Source: Poriferisodalis sp965208485 (GTDB lineage: Bacteria > Actinomycetota > Acidimicrobiia > Acidimicrobiales > Poriferisodalaceae). From it: a stretch of DNA of 64,000 bases. The DNA is taken from NCBI RefSeq assembly GCF_965208485.1, contig NZ_OZ242344.1, positions 2,232,001-2,296,000 of the forward strand. Direction: 5' to 3'. Shown one piece after another: positions 8,706 through 16,640 of the stretch (its first letter is position 1; every line of letters begins with the position of its first letter). The translations under genes and the position numbers were made by a program. Below the pieces are notes generated by a model. The model was not told the DNA's origin and ran no database searches. It saw nothing but the letters and a program-made list of their open reading frames with translations.

Positions 8706-8812
8706 CCAAGTGGAATCGCGCGCATTCAGGACCGTGCCGGCGTTGCGCCGAGCACCAGACAGGATCAGCCGGCAGTCAAGCCGTCGATAACGGCTGTCGA
8801 CGACGCCGAGTG

Positions 8813-10099
8813 TCAGGGGCTCAGCGCGTTCAGCGGTACGACGCCGACGCCGTCGGCTCTCATGTGCGGCTGACCGGTGGAGGTGACCACCATAAGCGCC
8901 GCAGGCGGCCCCGAGACGCTCGTGTCCACTTTGGCGCTCAGCGCCAGCAATGACCGTGCTGCAGCGTCGACGGAGTCGGGGGCGCCGAGCTTGACTTCGG
9001 CGGCGATCCACCTGCCGTCGTCGCGTTCGACTACCGCGTCGACCTCGAGACCAGACTTGTCGCGGTAGTGAAATATCGTGCTCCTGCTCGCTTGCGCGTA
9101 GATCCGCATATCGCGCACGGCCATCGACTCGAACAACAGACCAAGCGCGGCCCGGTCCTCGAACAGTGCGTCCGCATTCGCGCCGACCGCAGCTGCAGCC
9201 AGCGACGGATCGACCAAGTGGTGCTTGGGGGAGCGCCGCAGCGGGGTGCGCGACATCAGCCGGGGGTTCCATGCCGGCTGGCTCTCGTAGACAAAGATGG
9301 CGCTCAAGGCGTCGAGGTACGCGCTCACTGTTTGACGGGCTGCTGGACTTTCGGCGCCCATGTCCCACAGCAGGGTCTTGGTGCTGGCCTCTGAGGAGCT
9401 GTTGCGGGCCAGCGAAGCGAGCAGTCGGCGCACGCTGCGAGCGCTGTGGCTGATGCCGCTCGCCTTGGGCACATCGACGCGGCACACCTCGTCGAGGTAA
9501 TCGCGAGCGAACTCCTGAGCGTCGCGGGGCGCCATTGCCTGAGTGAGGGGCCAACCGCCGCGCAGAAGCCAGTCGATAACGCTGCGCAGCTCATCGGCAC
9601 CCGACACACCGCCCACCGGCGCCGGCCGGTACTCCGCTTCGGAACCGCTGTCGAACAGTCCTCTCAAGCTGACCGATCCCGCTGAGACGCCGCTCTCCCA
9701 CAGCGACATCGGCCGCATCTTCACGCGTCCCATCCGCCCGGCGCCGGAATGCCTGACGACGTAGTCGGTGGGCTGGGCCGACGCTGAGAGGATGAACCGT
9801 CCAGGCTGCCCCAGACGGTCACCGGCACGCCTCACCCGGTCCCAAAGACCCGGCACGAGCGGCCACTCATCCAACAGCATGGGGTGAGGCCCCTCCAGCA
9901 GCGGGAGCGTTCCCTGAGCGGCATGCCCTCGTGCGGCCTCGTCCTCGTCGAAGAGCACCTCGCTGGCCGCGAACTGCCGGGAAGCGGTCGTCTTTCCACA
10001 GCCACGCGCGCCCTCGATGAGCACCACGGGCACAGAGCGAAGCTTGCCTCCGATCTGAGGATCGACCACTCGCGCCATATAGCTGCCATCGTTCCCCAC
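8813..10099 (-). CDS. AAA+ ATPase with C-terminal DUF4143 domain
   Basis: This 428-residue protein starts at GTG 10099; an ATG seven codons further in is an alternative. Walker A is GARGCGKTT at about 30-38 and Walker B PMLLDEW at about 73-79. A sensor-like RFILSASAQP follows, then the DUF4143 region with a PD-(D/E)XK-like motif (GLEVDAVVERDDGRW..AEVKLG) near 355-380. Proteins of this architecture are common, usually solitary and of unproven function; some are suspected in DNA transactions or defence. It is the closest relative in this window of the gene at 51632 (shared RMRPMSLWESG / RMRPMSLFESG block). It converges with the ATPase at 7203. Confidence 0.85.
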   Translation of the reverse strand: MGNDGSYMARVVDPQIGGKLRSVPVVLIEGARGCGKTTASRQFAASEVLFDEDEAARGHAAQGTLPLLEGPHPMLLDEWPLVPGLWDRVRRAGDRLGQPGRFILSASAQPTDYVVRHSGAGRMGRVKMRPMSLWESGVSAGSVSLRGLFDSGSEAEYRPAPVGGVSGADELRSVIDWLLRGGWPLTQAMAPRDAQEFARDYLDEVCRVDVPKASGISHSARSVRRLLASLARNSSSEASTKTLLWDMGAESPAARQTVSAYLDALSAIFVYESQPAWNPRLMSRTPLRRSPKHHLVDPSLAAAAVGANADALFEDRAALGLLFESMAVRDMRIYAQASRSTIFHYRDKSGLEVDAVVERDDGRWIAAEVKLGAPDSVDAAARSLLALSAKVDTSVSGPPAALMVVTSTGQPHMRADGVGVVPLNALSP

Positions 10100-10284
10100 G
10101 GACGCAGACTAACCGACCGGCTGCTCAGCATCTAACAACTTGGCATCTACCGATCTAACAGAATGGCCTTGCCGTGCATGACAAACCGGACACCTGGAAC
10201 TGGCCCATCGGCATGCGCCGGTCGAAGTGATAGGCCCCGCCGTCAAAGCGAACAGCTCGCTCTGGCCGACTCTCTGCTGGCCCG

Positions 10285-10402
10285 ACTGGCTGCGCCGACG
10301 CTTCGCTATCTGAGACCTATTTCGCTACAGCCACATCAACGCGACAGAAAGTCACACTCGTGAAGACAGTGAAGACCAGGAACAAAAATCGACGCTCGGT
10401 CT
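10285..10402 (+). repeat. diverged duplicate of the 7065-7190 upstream block
   Basis: This stretch repeats, with roughly one base in four changed, the region before the ATPase at 7203. Shared landmarks in the same order are TGCGCCGACGCTT, ATCTGAGA, a GCCAC block and the purine-rich GTGAAGA repeats. It leads into the truncated ATPase copy, so the duplication included regulatory DNA. The rest of 10100-10284 shows no gene. Confidence 0.6.
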
Positions 10403-10960
10403 TTGTCCCTGAATCAGCTGCCGTTGTACAGGCGCTGGAGGTCCCGGGACGATCTCATCCGCACGGTGTGCGCCCTGCTGGCCGGCGACCCCGCCAGCGA
10501 GGGAGGCACCAATGTCCTGCTGGCGCCGCGCGGCCTCGGCAAGACCGTGGTGCTGAACGAGATCGAGGATGCCGCCCGAGCCGAACGCGGCTGGCTGGTG
10601 GTCTCGGTGTCGGGCACCGACGGCGACCCGATTGCCGAGACGCACAAAGAGGTCTGTCGGGCAATGGACGACTGGACCCAAGCCCACGGCGAGCCTGCAC
10701 GGCGGCGGCTGACGTCGGTGAGCGTCGGCGCCGCAGGTCTGTCGGCGAGTGTCGCCTACTCCGAGGAACCCGAACCGAGGCGAACCGTCTACGGCGACGA
10801 CCTGCGCCGCCTGTGCTACCTCCGCGACCAACTCGACGCATCGCAGCCGGGCGCCTTCCGCGCCGGCGTGCTGATTCACGCCGGGGCCAACAGCCTCCCG
10901 CTCGGCGACCGGCTGTACTCAGCAGCCGCGGACAACTCAGCAGCCGCGGACACACTCTGG
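10403..10960 (+). pseudogene. chimeric ATPase fragment: AAA N-terminal half joined to a DUF4143 tail
   Basis: Residues encoded by 10441-10812 are about 90 percent identical to residues 35-155 of the ATPase at 7203, including Walker A APRGLGKT. At about 10813 the frame changes without interruption into LCYLRDQLDASQPGAFRAGV followed by LIHAGANSLPLGDRLYSAA, the characteristic extreme C-terminus of DUF4143 proteins. The native N-terminus and Walker B are missing. An 18-bp tandem duplication (CAGCAGCCGCGGACA block) near 10920-10955 disturbs the end. After that the frame runs into sequence with no homology. It looks like recombination between two ATPase genes, unlikely to be functional. Confidence 0.65.
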
Positions 10961-11089
10961 ACGCAGCACTGCACACCGACCCGGTCCCCGCTTGCCGCCG
11001 CGTCCCGTGCGACGGCCGCTCATCGAGGACAACCTCAACACGATGCCCCGCCGACTCCACAACTGGACACCAGCCGCCGACATCTACAC

Positions 11090-11359
11090 TCAACTCACTC
11101 GCAACCACCAATAGAGCTTGCCCAGCAAGCGATTCTTCAGTACGGTCCCATGCATCTGGTACCAGATCGGCGCACCTCGTTTCGCTGCGACGCGAAACGC
11201 TTCGACAATCAGAGCCTCGAGCGCGGTGTCTTCGGCCGGATCCATCGGCCCGGGTGCGTTGGCTTGTTCCACAACGAACTCTTCAGAGGCCGTGTCTTCA
11301 GATGCCTCGATTCGTTCCGACGTATCGGCGTGAGGAACGTGCTTGGAGTCCTCAGCCAT
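11090..11359 (-). CDS. truncated OST-HTH/LOTUS-like domain protein
   Basis: This 89-residue protein has an acidic N-terminus and then ALIVEAFRVAAKRGAPIWYQ MHGTVLKNRLLG, which resembles the first half of OST-HTH/LOTUS domains (RNA-binding winged helix). The usual continuation of the domain is absent: after KNRLLGK the frame changes to unrelated residues and stops, next to the ATPase chimera. Its ATG overlaps the stop of the 42-codon ORF upstream, so it would be the last gene of the leftward operon. It is probably a C-terminally truncated remnant. Confidence 0.45.
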   Translation of the reverse strand: MAEDSKHVPHADTSERIEASEDTASEEFVVEQANAPGPMDPAEDTALEALIVEAFRVAAKRGAPIWYQMHGTVLKNRLLGKLYWWLRVS

Positions 11360-11480
11360 GTCTCCCCTTGCTTTGGATCGACCGCTCCAACCTAGCGATC
11401 TCCCTTCGAAACCTGCTTGTGATTTCGAGTTGCCCGAGTTCGACGCTGTACACCTGCCGCATGTTCCGCCGTGACGTCAT
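11352..11480 (-). CDS. 42-residue basic small protein in the Mo-hydroxylase operon
   Basis: The ORF begins MTSRRNMRQVYSVELGQLE and ends IARLERSIQSKGRHG, with an amphipathic, arginine-rich helix-like middle. Its ATG overlaps the stop of the upstream molybdenum hydroxylase gene as ATGA, and its own end overlaps the start of the following LOTUS-like ORF by eight bases. This double coupling argues that it is translated. I do not recognise a family. Confidence 0.45.
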   Translation of the reverse strand: MTSRRNMRQVYSVELGQLEITSRFRREIARLERSIQSKGRHG

Positions 11481-13798
11481 CTTTGCATCGCGCCTGCGGT
11501 GGCGTCGGTGATGGCGCGCCAGACACGCTGCGGTGTGAGCGGCATGTCGAGGTGGCGGATGCCGAGGTGCGCAAGGGCGTCGATGACCGCGTTTTGCACC
11601 GCTGGCGTGCTGCCAACCGAGCCGGCTTCCCCGAGGCCCTTGGCCCCCAGCGGATTGACGTGCGTCGGCGTCTCGTGGGTGACCCGTTCGAAGAAGGGCA
11701 TCTCAGCAGCGGAGAAGACCGCGTAGTCGGCGAAGTTGCCGGTCAGCGGGTTGCCCTCGTCGTCGTAGACGAACTCTTCGTACAGCGCCTGCGCTGCACC
11801 GTGGGCCAGCCCGCCGTGCACCTGTCCCTCCGCGAGCAGCGGATTGACGATGACGCCGGCGTCGTCGCAGGCCACCAGCCGCTGCAGTTCGACTTCGCCC
11901 GTGTGGCGGTCGACTTCGACCACCGCGATGTGCGTACCGAAGGGAAATGTCGGTGCTTCTGATTCGAACGTCTCCTCGGCGTGCAGCAGGCGCGGCCCGT
12001 GGGCACCACCCGGCTCGGGACGACTAGCCGTCGCGAGATGTTCGGCCACGGCAGCCCAGTCGACCGAGACCGCCGGGGTGCCAACCACGTGAAAGGCACC
12101 CGAGCCGGTGTCGAGCGTCACATCCGCTGGATCGGCCTCGAGCAGCGTGGCAGCCACGGTGCGCGCCTGGTCCACCAGTGCGCCCGATGCCTCCCAGATG
12201 GAGGTGCCTGCGAGCTGCACCGAGCGCGAACCGCCGGTGATCTGGCCCTGAGGGACTTCGTCGGTGTCGCCGTGGACGATGTCGATGCGATCCATCGGCA
12301 CCCCGGTGCGGTCCGAGATCAGCATCGCCCACGAGGTGTGATGGCCCTGCCCATAGGGCGATGACCCGGTGCGCCCCACAATCCGCCCTCCCTCGACCAG
12401 CTCGACCGCGCCGTACTCGGACCGCCCGAGGCCAGCAGTGCGTTCGACATAGGTGGCGACACCGATGCCGAGCAGCTTGTCGTCGCCATCGGCGCGTCGG
12501 CGGGCCTGTTCTTTGCGCAGAGCGGCGTAATCGGCGTCTTCGAGGGCAGCATCCATGCCGGCTTCGTACGCGCCCGTGTCGTAACGCATGCCGGTTCGGG
12601 TATGGAACGGGAACGCCTCGGGCGGCAGGAAGTTCTTGCGGCGCACATCGATGGGATCCATCCCCACCTCGGCAGCGAACACATCGACGGCACGCTCGAT
12701 GGCGGCGGCCGCCTCTGGTCGGCCAGCGCCCCGGAACGGGCCGACGGGCGTCGTGTTGGTCAGAACCGACACAGAGCTGAAGCCGAGCGAGGCGATGTCG
12801 TAGCAGCCGGTCAGCATCGCCTGGATGTTGCTGGGCAGCGCTGCGCCGGTATTGCCGTACGCGCCGGCGTCCTGGACGACCCGTACCTCGAACGCAGTGA
12901 TGCGGCCCTCGGCAGTCCCCCCGATGCGGCAGTACTGGATCTGCCCGCGCCCGTGCACCAGCCCGACCATGTCAGCGCTGCGGGACGGGACCCACATGAC
13001 CGGTCTGCCGAGCCGATCTGACAGCCATCCCAGCAAGGTCTCCTCGGGATGGGGTCGAGCCTTCGCACCGAAGCTGCCGCCGACGTCCCGGGAGACCACG
13101 CGCATCTGGTCGCGTTCGAGGCCCAGCATCTTGGCCAAGGCGGCGCGCACCGGGTGGGGTCCTTGGCCAGCGTTCATGTGGTGCAGGCGGCCGTCGTCGG
13201 CCCAGCGGCTTGCCGCCACCCGGGGCTCCAGCGGGCACGGGGCGATGCGGTTGTTCACCGTGCGCACCTCGGCGACGACTTTGCATCCCGAAAAGTCGGC
13301 CGGCTCACCGTCGAGCGATATTCGGAGCACCACGTTCGGCTCGGCCATGCCCTCGAACAGCGCAGGGGCGTCGAGCGCAGCCTCGGGATCGACAAGCGCT
13401 TCGAGGGGCTCATAGTCGACCACGACGAGTTCGGCGGCATCGATCGCTGCAGTGGCCGTTTCTGCAACCACGACCGCCACCGGCTCTCCGACGAACCGCA
13501 CCCGATCGTCAGCCAGCAGAGTGCGCACGATGGCGGGATCGAACGCCGGGCTAGGGGCTGGGTATGGAGGCAGGTCTAGGTCGGCCGCAGTGACGACGTC
13601 GACGACGCCGTGAGCGTTGCGTGCCTCGCTGACGTCGAGCCCAGCGATCACGGCGTGCGCAACGGTGGACGTCACGTAGCACGCATGGACGACACCGTCC
13701 CACTCCGCTTCCACTGCGAGGTTGGCAACGAACCGTCCCTGGCCGCGCAGCAGCGGCTCGTCCTCACGTCGGACGACTGATGTTCCTCGAAGCGACAT
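11477..13798 (-). CDS. molybdenum hydroxylase large subunit (CoxL/xanthine dehydrogenase family)
   Basis: This 773-residue protein starts at ATG 13798 (MSLRGTSVVRREDEPLLRGQ), the standard N-terminus of the family. It has the a/b hammerhead N-terminal domain and then the molybdopterin-binding domains. Visible are VVSRDVGGSFGAKARP, the cofactor loop GPFRGAGRPEA, GQGHHTSWA and the C-terminal LGAKGLGEAGSVGSTPAV containing the catalytic glutamate. The form I CO-dehydrogenase motif AYxCSFR is absent, so it is a form II/CoxL-like aldehyde, purine or aromatic hydroxylase. No FAD (CoxM) or Fe-S (CoxS) subunit lies in the window, so partners must be elsewhere. It follows paaC by 50 bases in the same direction, suggesting a role in aromatic or heterocyclic acid breakdown. 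Confidence 0.85.
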   Translation of the reverse strand: MSLRGTSVVRREDEPLLRGQGRFVANLAVEAEWDGVVHACYVTSTVAHAVIAGLDVSEARNAHGVVDVVTAADLDLPPYPAPSPAFDPAIVRTLLADDRVRFVGEPVAVVVAETATAAIDAAELVVVDYEPLEALVDPEAALDAPALFEGMAEPNVVLRISLDGEPADFSGCKVVAEVRTVNNRIAPCPLEPRVAASRWADDGRLHHMNAGQGPHPVRAALAKMLGLERDQMRVVSRDVGGSFGAKARPHPEETLLGWLSDRLGRPVMWVPSRSADMVGLVHGRGQIQYCRIGGTAEGRITAFEVRVVQDAGAYGNTGAALPSNIQAMLTGCYDIASLGFSSVSVLTNTTPVGPFRGAGRPEAAAAIERAVDVFAAEVGMDPIDVRRKNFLPPEAFPFHTRTGMRYDTGAYEAGMDAALEDADYAALRKEQARRRADGDDKLLGIGVATYVERTAGLGRSEYGAVELVEGGRIVGRTGSSPYGQGHHTSWAMLISDRTGVPMDRIDIVHGDTDEVPQGQITGGSRSVQLAGTSIWEASGALVDQARTVAATLLEADPADVTLDTGSGAFHVVGTPAVSVDWAAVAEHLATASRPEPGGAHGPRLLHAEETFESEAPTFPFGTHIAVVEVDRHTGEVELQRLVACDDAGVIVNPLLAEGQVHGGLAHGAAQALYEEFVYDDEGNPLTGNFADYAVFSAAEMPFFERVTHETPTHVNPLGAKGLGEAGSVGSTPAVQNAVIDALAHLGIRHLDMPLTPQRVWRAITDATAGAMQR

Positions 13799-13848
13799 GC
13801 GGTGACCTCTGCCTCGCCGTTCGGCCGACGGCGATTGTGGCAGAGGCG

Positions 13849-14661
13849 CTACCAGCGCGCTGTGGGATCGATCGAGAGCACCTCGACCATCTCGGCGTGC
13901 AGCGCCGAAAAGTGCGACGACCGCTGACCGGCGCGACCGCCGTAGGCCGTCGCTGCTCCATCGGAAACGGGCCACTGTGGCTGATACCCAGCCGCCCCGA
14001 GCGCATCGTCGACGACTTCCTGCCACTGGGCGCGCTGTGTGCTGAGCTCACACGCCATGACGCCTGCGGTGACGAGCGGCTCGTCGCCGGGACCCGCCGG
14101 AGCGTCGAACAGCTCACTCGCCATCGGCACGAGCTGATCGAACAACGGCAGCAGGTGAGCGATGCCTTGCTCGGTGCGCAGCAGACGGTCGAGCAATCCG
14201 CTGGCGTGGCGCAAGTGCGACCGTTCCTCGGCGAGCGCCCGACGTGCCACAGCTCCGAGGGATTCCCAGGACGAATTCACCAGCGCGCGCCATCGCACTG
14301 TCTCGGCCGTGTCATACAGGAAGTGGCGCACCAGCGTTTCCGCCCAGTCGTGGCAGGGCAGTTCGGTGATGTGAGCGCAGAGATACTCGTGCGGCTCGCG
14401 CCCGTATGCCATCGCGTCGATGTCCCCGCCCAGCAGCCCGTACAGCGCGCGGGCGTGGCCCAGCTCGTCCTGGCTGATCGAGGTGAGTGCCAGGTCCTCT
14501 TCGAGAAACGGCCCGACCGCGATCCACCAACCCAGGTTCTGACCGATACACAGCTCGTCATCGGCGAGCGCCAGCACGAACTCGCGCGCGCCCTCGATGT
14601 GCGACGGGTAGCCGGTCGCTCCGACCGCAGCCACGGGCGTCCGTGCTTCTGGGTCGTTCAT
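13849..14661 (-). CDS. paaC: phenylacetyl-CoA epoxidase subunit PaaC-like
   Basis: The 270-residue protein is a ferritin-like helical subunit. ATG 14661 (MNDPEARTPV) is chosen because it follows the paaB stop by 10 bases. Typical PaaC stretches are LALADDELCIGQNLGWW, SISQDELGHARALYG and RRALAEERSHLRHA. In the known complex PaaC forms the structural heterodimer with catalytic PaaA. Gene order here is paaA-paaD-paaB-paaC with four-base overlaps or short gaps, so it is one transcription unit. The electron-transfer reductase PaaE is not present in this window. Confidence 0.88.
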   Translation of the reverse strand: MNDPEARTPVAAVGATGYPSHIEGAREFVLALADDELCIGQNLGWWIAVGPFLEEDLALTSISQDELGHARALYGLLGGDIDAMAYGREPHEYLCAHITELPCHDWAETLVRHFLYDTAETVRWRALVNSSWESLGAVARRALAEERSHLRHASGLLDRLLRTEQGIAHLLPLFDQLVPMASELFDAPAGPGDEPLVTAGVMACELSTQRAQWQEVVDDALGAAGYQPQWPVSDGAATAYGGRAGQRSSHFSALHAEMVEVLSIDPTARW

Positions 14662-14671
14662 GCTGGTTGGC

Positions 14672-14944
14672 TCATGCTGGCTCGGAGCTGCCGGCTTTGC
14701 GCAGATCCCGCAAGAACGCGCCGTCATTGTGGCGATGGACGCGGTCGGCCATCTCCAGTTCGGTGGGGTCGGCGACCAGCAGATCCTCTCGAGCGACGAC
14801 CCACATCTGGTTTCCCTCTGACCGTCGCGCGTAACAGTCGCGGGCGAAGCTGAGGGCCAATTCGTCGTCGGGTGCTTCGAGCGCGCCGACGTGCGTGAAG
14901 GGATCCTTGCCCGGACGCTTCAGGAACACCTCGTACGTCTTCAT
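14672..14944 (-). CDS. paaB: phenylacetyl-CoA epoxidase subunit PaaB-like
   Basis: The 90-residue protein starts at ATG 14944 (MKTYEVFLKRPGKDPFTHVG), with the family motif of a small beta-rich subunit and YARRSEGNQMWVV in the middle. The start overlaps the paaD stop as ATGA. PaaB bridges PaaAC units in the known enzyme. Length and sequence are normal for the family. Confidence 0.88.
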   Translation of the reverse strand: MKTYEVFLKRPGKDPFTHVGALEAPDDELALSFARDCYARRSEGNQMWVVAREDLLVADPTELEMADRVHRHNDGAFLRDLRKAGSSEPA

Positions 14945-15486
14945 GCCGGTGCCTTTCCATTCGGCACCGCCCCGATGGCGGCCGTACCCAGCGGGAGGTC
15001 GACGCGGCCGACCACCTCGACGGGGTTGCGGCACTGCGGGCACCACTCGACGCTGCGGCACGGCGTCGGTCCGAAGTCCGAACGGTGCTCGAGCGCCGTG
15101 CTGCCGCAGATCGGGCAGCTCGCAGCCGCAGATCGGTTTCGCACCGCGACGGAGTACTCGCGAGCCAGAAAGCCCACAGCCGACGGTGCAATCCGATCCG
15201 GAGTCCACACGGGGTCGTCGACGAAGATCACTTCTATAGCGACGTCGGCACCGGCACACGCCGCTCGCGCCGCATCGGTGACATCCCGAGCGATGACGTC
15301 AAGCGCCGGGCAGCCGAGCATCGTCGGCACCAGCTCGATCCGTACAGTCGAGCCGCCGTCAAGGCTGCTGACCCGTTCGAGGATCCCCAACTCGGAGATG
15401 GTCACCTCGGGATATTCCGGGTCGCACACCGCCGACACGCACTGGCGGATTGCCGTGACGACACCAGCGGGAGCACTCCGGCTCAT
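14941..15486 (-). CDS. paaD: PaaD-like protein (MIP18/DUF59 domain plus Cys-rich tail)
   Basis: The 181-residue protein starts at ATG 15486, overlapping the paaA stop as ATGA. The N-terminal DUF59/MIP18 fold shows VSAVCDPEYPEVTISELGIL with the conserved DPE and a following PTMLGCPALDVI. The C-terminal zinc- or iron-binding segment has CPICGSTA and EWCPQCRNP. PaaD is thought to assist metal or Fe-S maturation of the epoxidase system. It sits between paaA and paaB instead of after paaC. Confidence 0.87.
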   Translation of the reverse strand: MSRSAPAGVVTAIRQCVSAVCDPEYPEVTISELGILERVSSLDGGSTVRIELVPTMLGCPALDVIARDVTDAARAACAGADVAIEVIFVDDPVWTPDRIAPSAVGFLAREYSVAVRNRSAAASCPICGSTALEHRSDFGPTPCRSVEWCPQCRNPVEVVGRVDLPLGTAAIGAVPNGKAPA

Positions 15487-16403
15487 GCCGGCACCGCTGC
15501 AGCTTCGTCCAGCGCCTCGCGCACCCACGCGGCGCCATCCCAGGCGTTGCGGGCATCGCGCAACCGCCGCTCGCTGTCGGGTCCACGGCCGGCGATAGCC
15601 GCCTTCAGCGCATCCCAGTCGATCTCGCCGCTGACCCACCGTCCCGTCTCTGGATCCTGGCGGAGATCCGGATCGGGAATGGCGAAGCCGGCCGCCTGCA
15701 GCTGGGGCACCATCTTCTGCACGAACTTGTCCCGCAGCACCTCGTTGCGCTCGGACTTGATGTGCCAGCGCAGCAGCACGTCGTCGGGTCCGGTGTCGGG
15801 GCCGAACAGCTGCACTGCCGGCCACCACCACCGGTCGAGACCTTCCTGCATCATCTGGTGCTGGGTGGCGGTGCCCTTGGCCATCTTCAGCAACAGCTCC
15901 TCGCCGTTGCGCATGTGGAAGCCCTCCTCGGCGATGACGCGCCGCAGGATCCGCTTGTACGGCCCGTAGCTGCAGTTCTTGAAGACCGCCTGCTGGCTGG
16001 CCAGCGCCGCTGCGTCCACCAAGTAGGCGATGGCGATCTGGTCGCCCCATGAGTACGCCCGGTAGTGGAACACATTGTGGAAGGTGGTGCGTCCCGCCAG
16101 CAGGTCGGCGGTCATCTCGTCACGGGTCTTGACACCCATGTCCGCCGCCACCATGTACAGCAGGTGCGCGTGGCCGATCTCGTCCTGCGTCTTGGCGAGG
16201 GCCGTCAGCTTGTTGGCCAGCCCCGGAGCCTTGGCGATCCAGTCACGCTCGGTCAGCCCGCCCATGTATTCGCTGTTGGCGTGCATCTCGATAAAGCGGA
16301 AGACCGCCTGGCGGTATGCGTCGGGCATATCGTCACCGGGCTCTACTAAGCCGCCGCCGTCGAGGAATGCTTCGAACTCCTCCATCGAGTCCCACCTGCG
16401 CAT
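15483..16403 (-). CDS. paaA: phenylacetyl-CoA epoxidase catalytic subunit PaaA-like
   Basis: This 306-residue protein is the diiron subunit that converts the aromatic CoA thioester to its ring epoxide. The ferritin-like diiron motif pairs are visible in LAKTQDEIGHAHLLY and VIAEEGFHMRNGEELL. ATG 16403 is preceded by AGGGAGG, giving a firm start. It opens the leftward operon paaADBC. No thioesterase, ring hydrolase or CoA ligase of the pathway lies nearby, so the rest of the paa pathway must be elsewhere, or the set acts on another CoA thioester. Confidence 0.9.
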   Translation of the reverse strand: MRRWDSMEEFEAFLDGGGLVEPGDDMPDAYRQAVFRFIEMHANSEYMGGLTERDWIAKAPGLANKLTALAKTQDEIGHAHLLYMVAADMGVKTRDEMTADLLAGRTTFHNVFHYRAYSWGDQIAIAYLVDAAALASQQAVFKNCSYGPYKRILRRVIAEEGFHMRNGEELLLKMAKGTATQHQMMQEGLDRWWWPAVQLFGPDTGPDDVLLRWHIKSERNEVLRDKFVQKMVPQLQAAGFAIPDPDLRQDPETGRWVSGEIDWDALKAAIAGRGPDSERRLRDARNAWDGAAWVREALDEAAAVPA

Positions 16404-16460
16404 TGCTGCCTCCCTTGGCGCTCGGGCGTTTCGCCTCCGACGCTGCGGCGCCGCCGCGCG

Positions 16461-16551
16461 GCAGATGCTACGCACACGCGGACAGGTCCTCCTGGACTCT
16501 GCGGGTGTCCGGGGAGCGGCAGCAGATGCTACGCACACGCGGACAGGTCCT
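16461..16551. repeat. two identical 30-bp direct repeats upstream of paaA
   Basis: The 30-mer that starts GCAGATGCTACGCACACGCG and ends GACAGGTCCT occurs at 16461-16490 and again, unchanged, at 16522-16551. The period is 61 bases, about six helical turns. It lies 58-148 bases before the paaA start. On the coding strand each copy contains GTAGCAT, a possible -10-like hexamer. A repeated regulator site or duplicated promoter is plausible. Confidence 0.6.
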
Positions 16552-16640
16552 TGCCGGTGCTCAACGATTGCGCGGCACCCATTCAGCGGCGCAACGACGG
16601 CTCGGCGCGTCGGCGATAAGCGCAGCCGCGGCGCAACTCG

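Noticed and set aside
8133..9554. A 473-codon minus-strand frame across two ATPase genes
   Set aside because: It is antisense to one ATPase and out of frame with the other; no motif and arginine-rich composition.
11477..13798. Aerobic CO dehydrogenase CoxL (form I)
   Set aside because: The AYxCSFR active-site motif is absent and no coxM/coxS genes are adjacent.
11477..14026. A start at 14026 for the molybdenum hydroxylase
   Set aside because: The extra 76 residues are out-of-frame paaC; the conserved N-terminus begins at ATG 13798.
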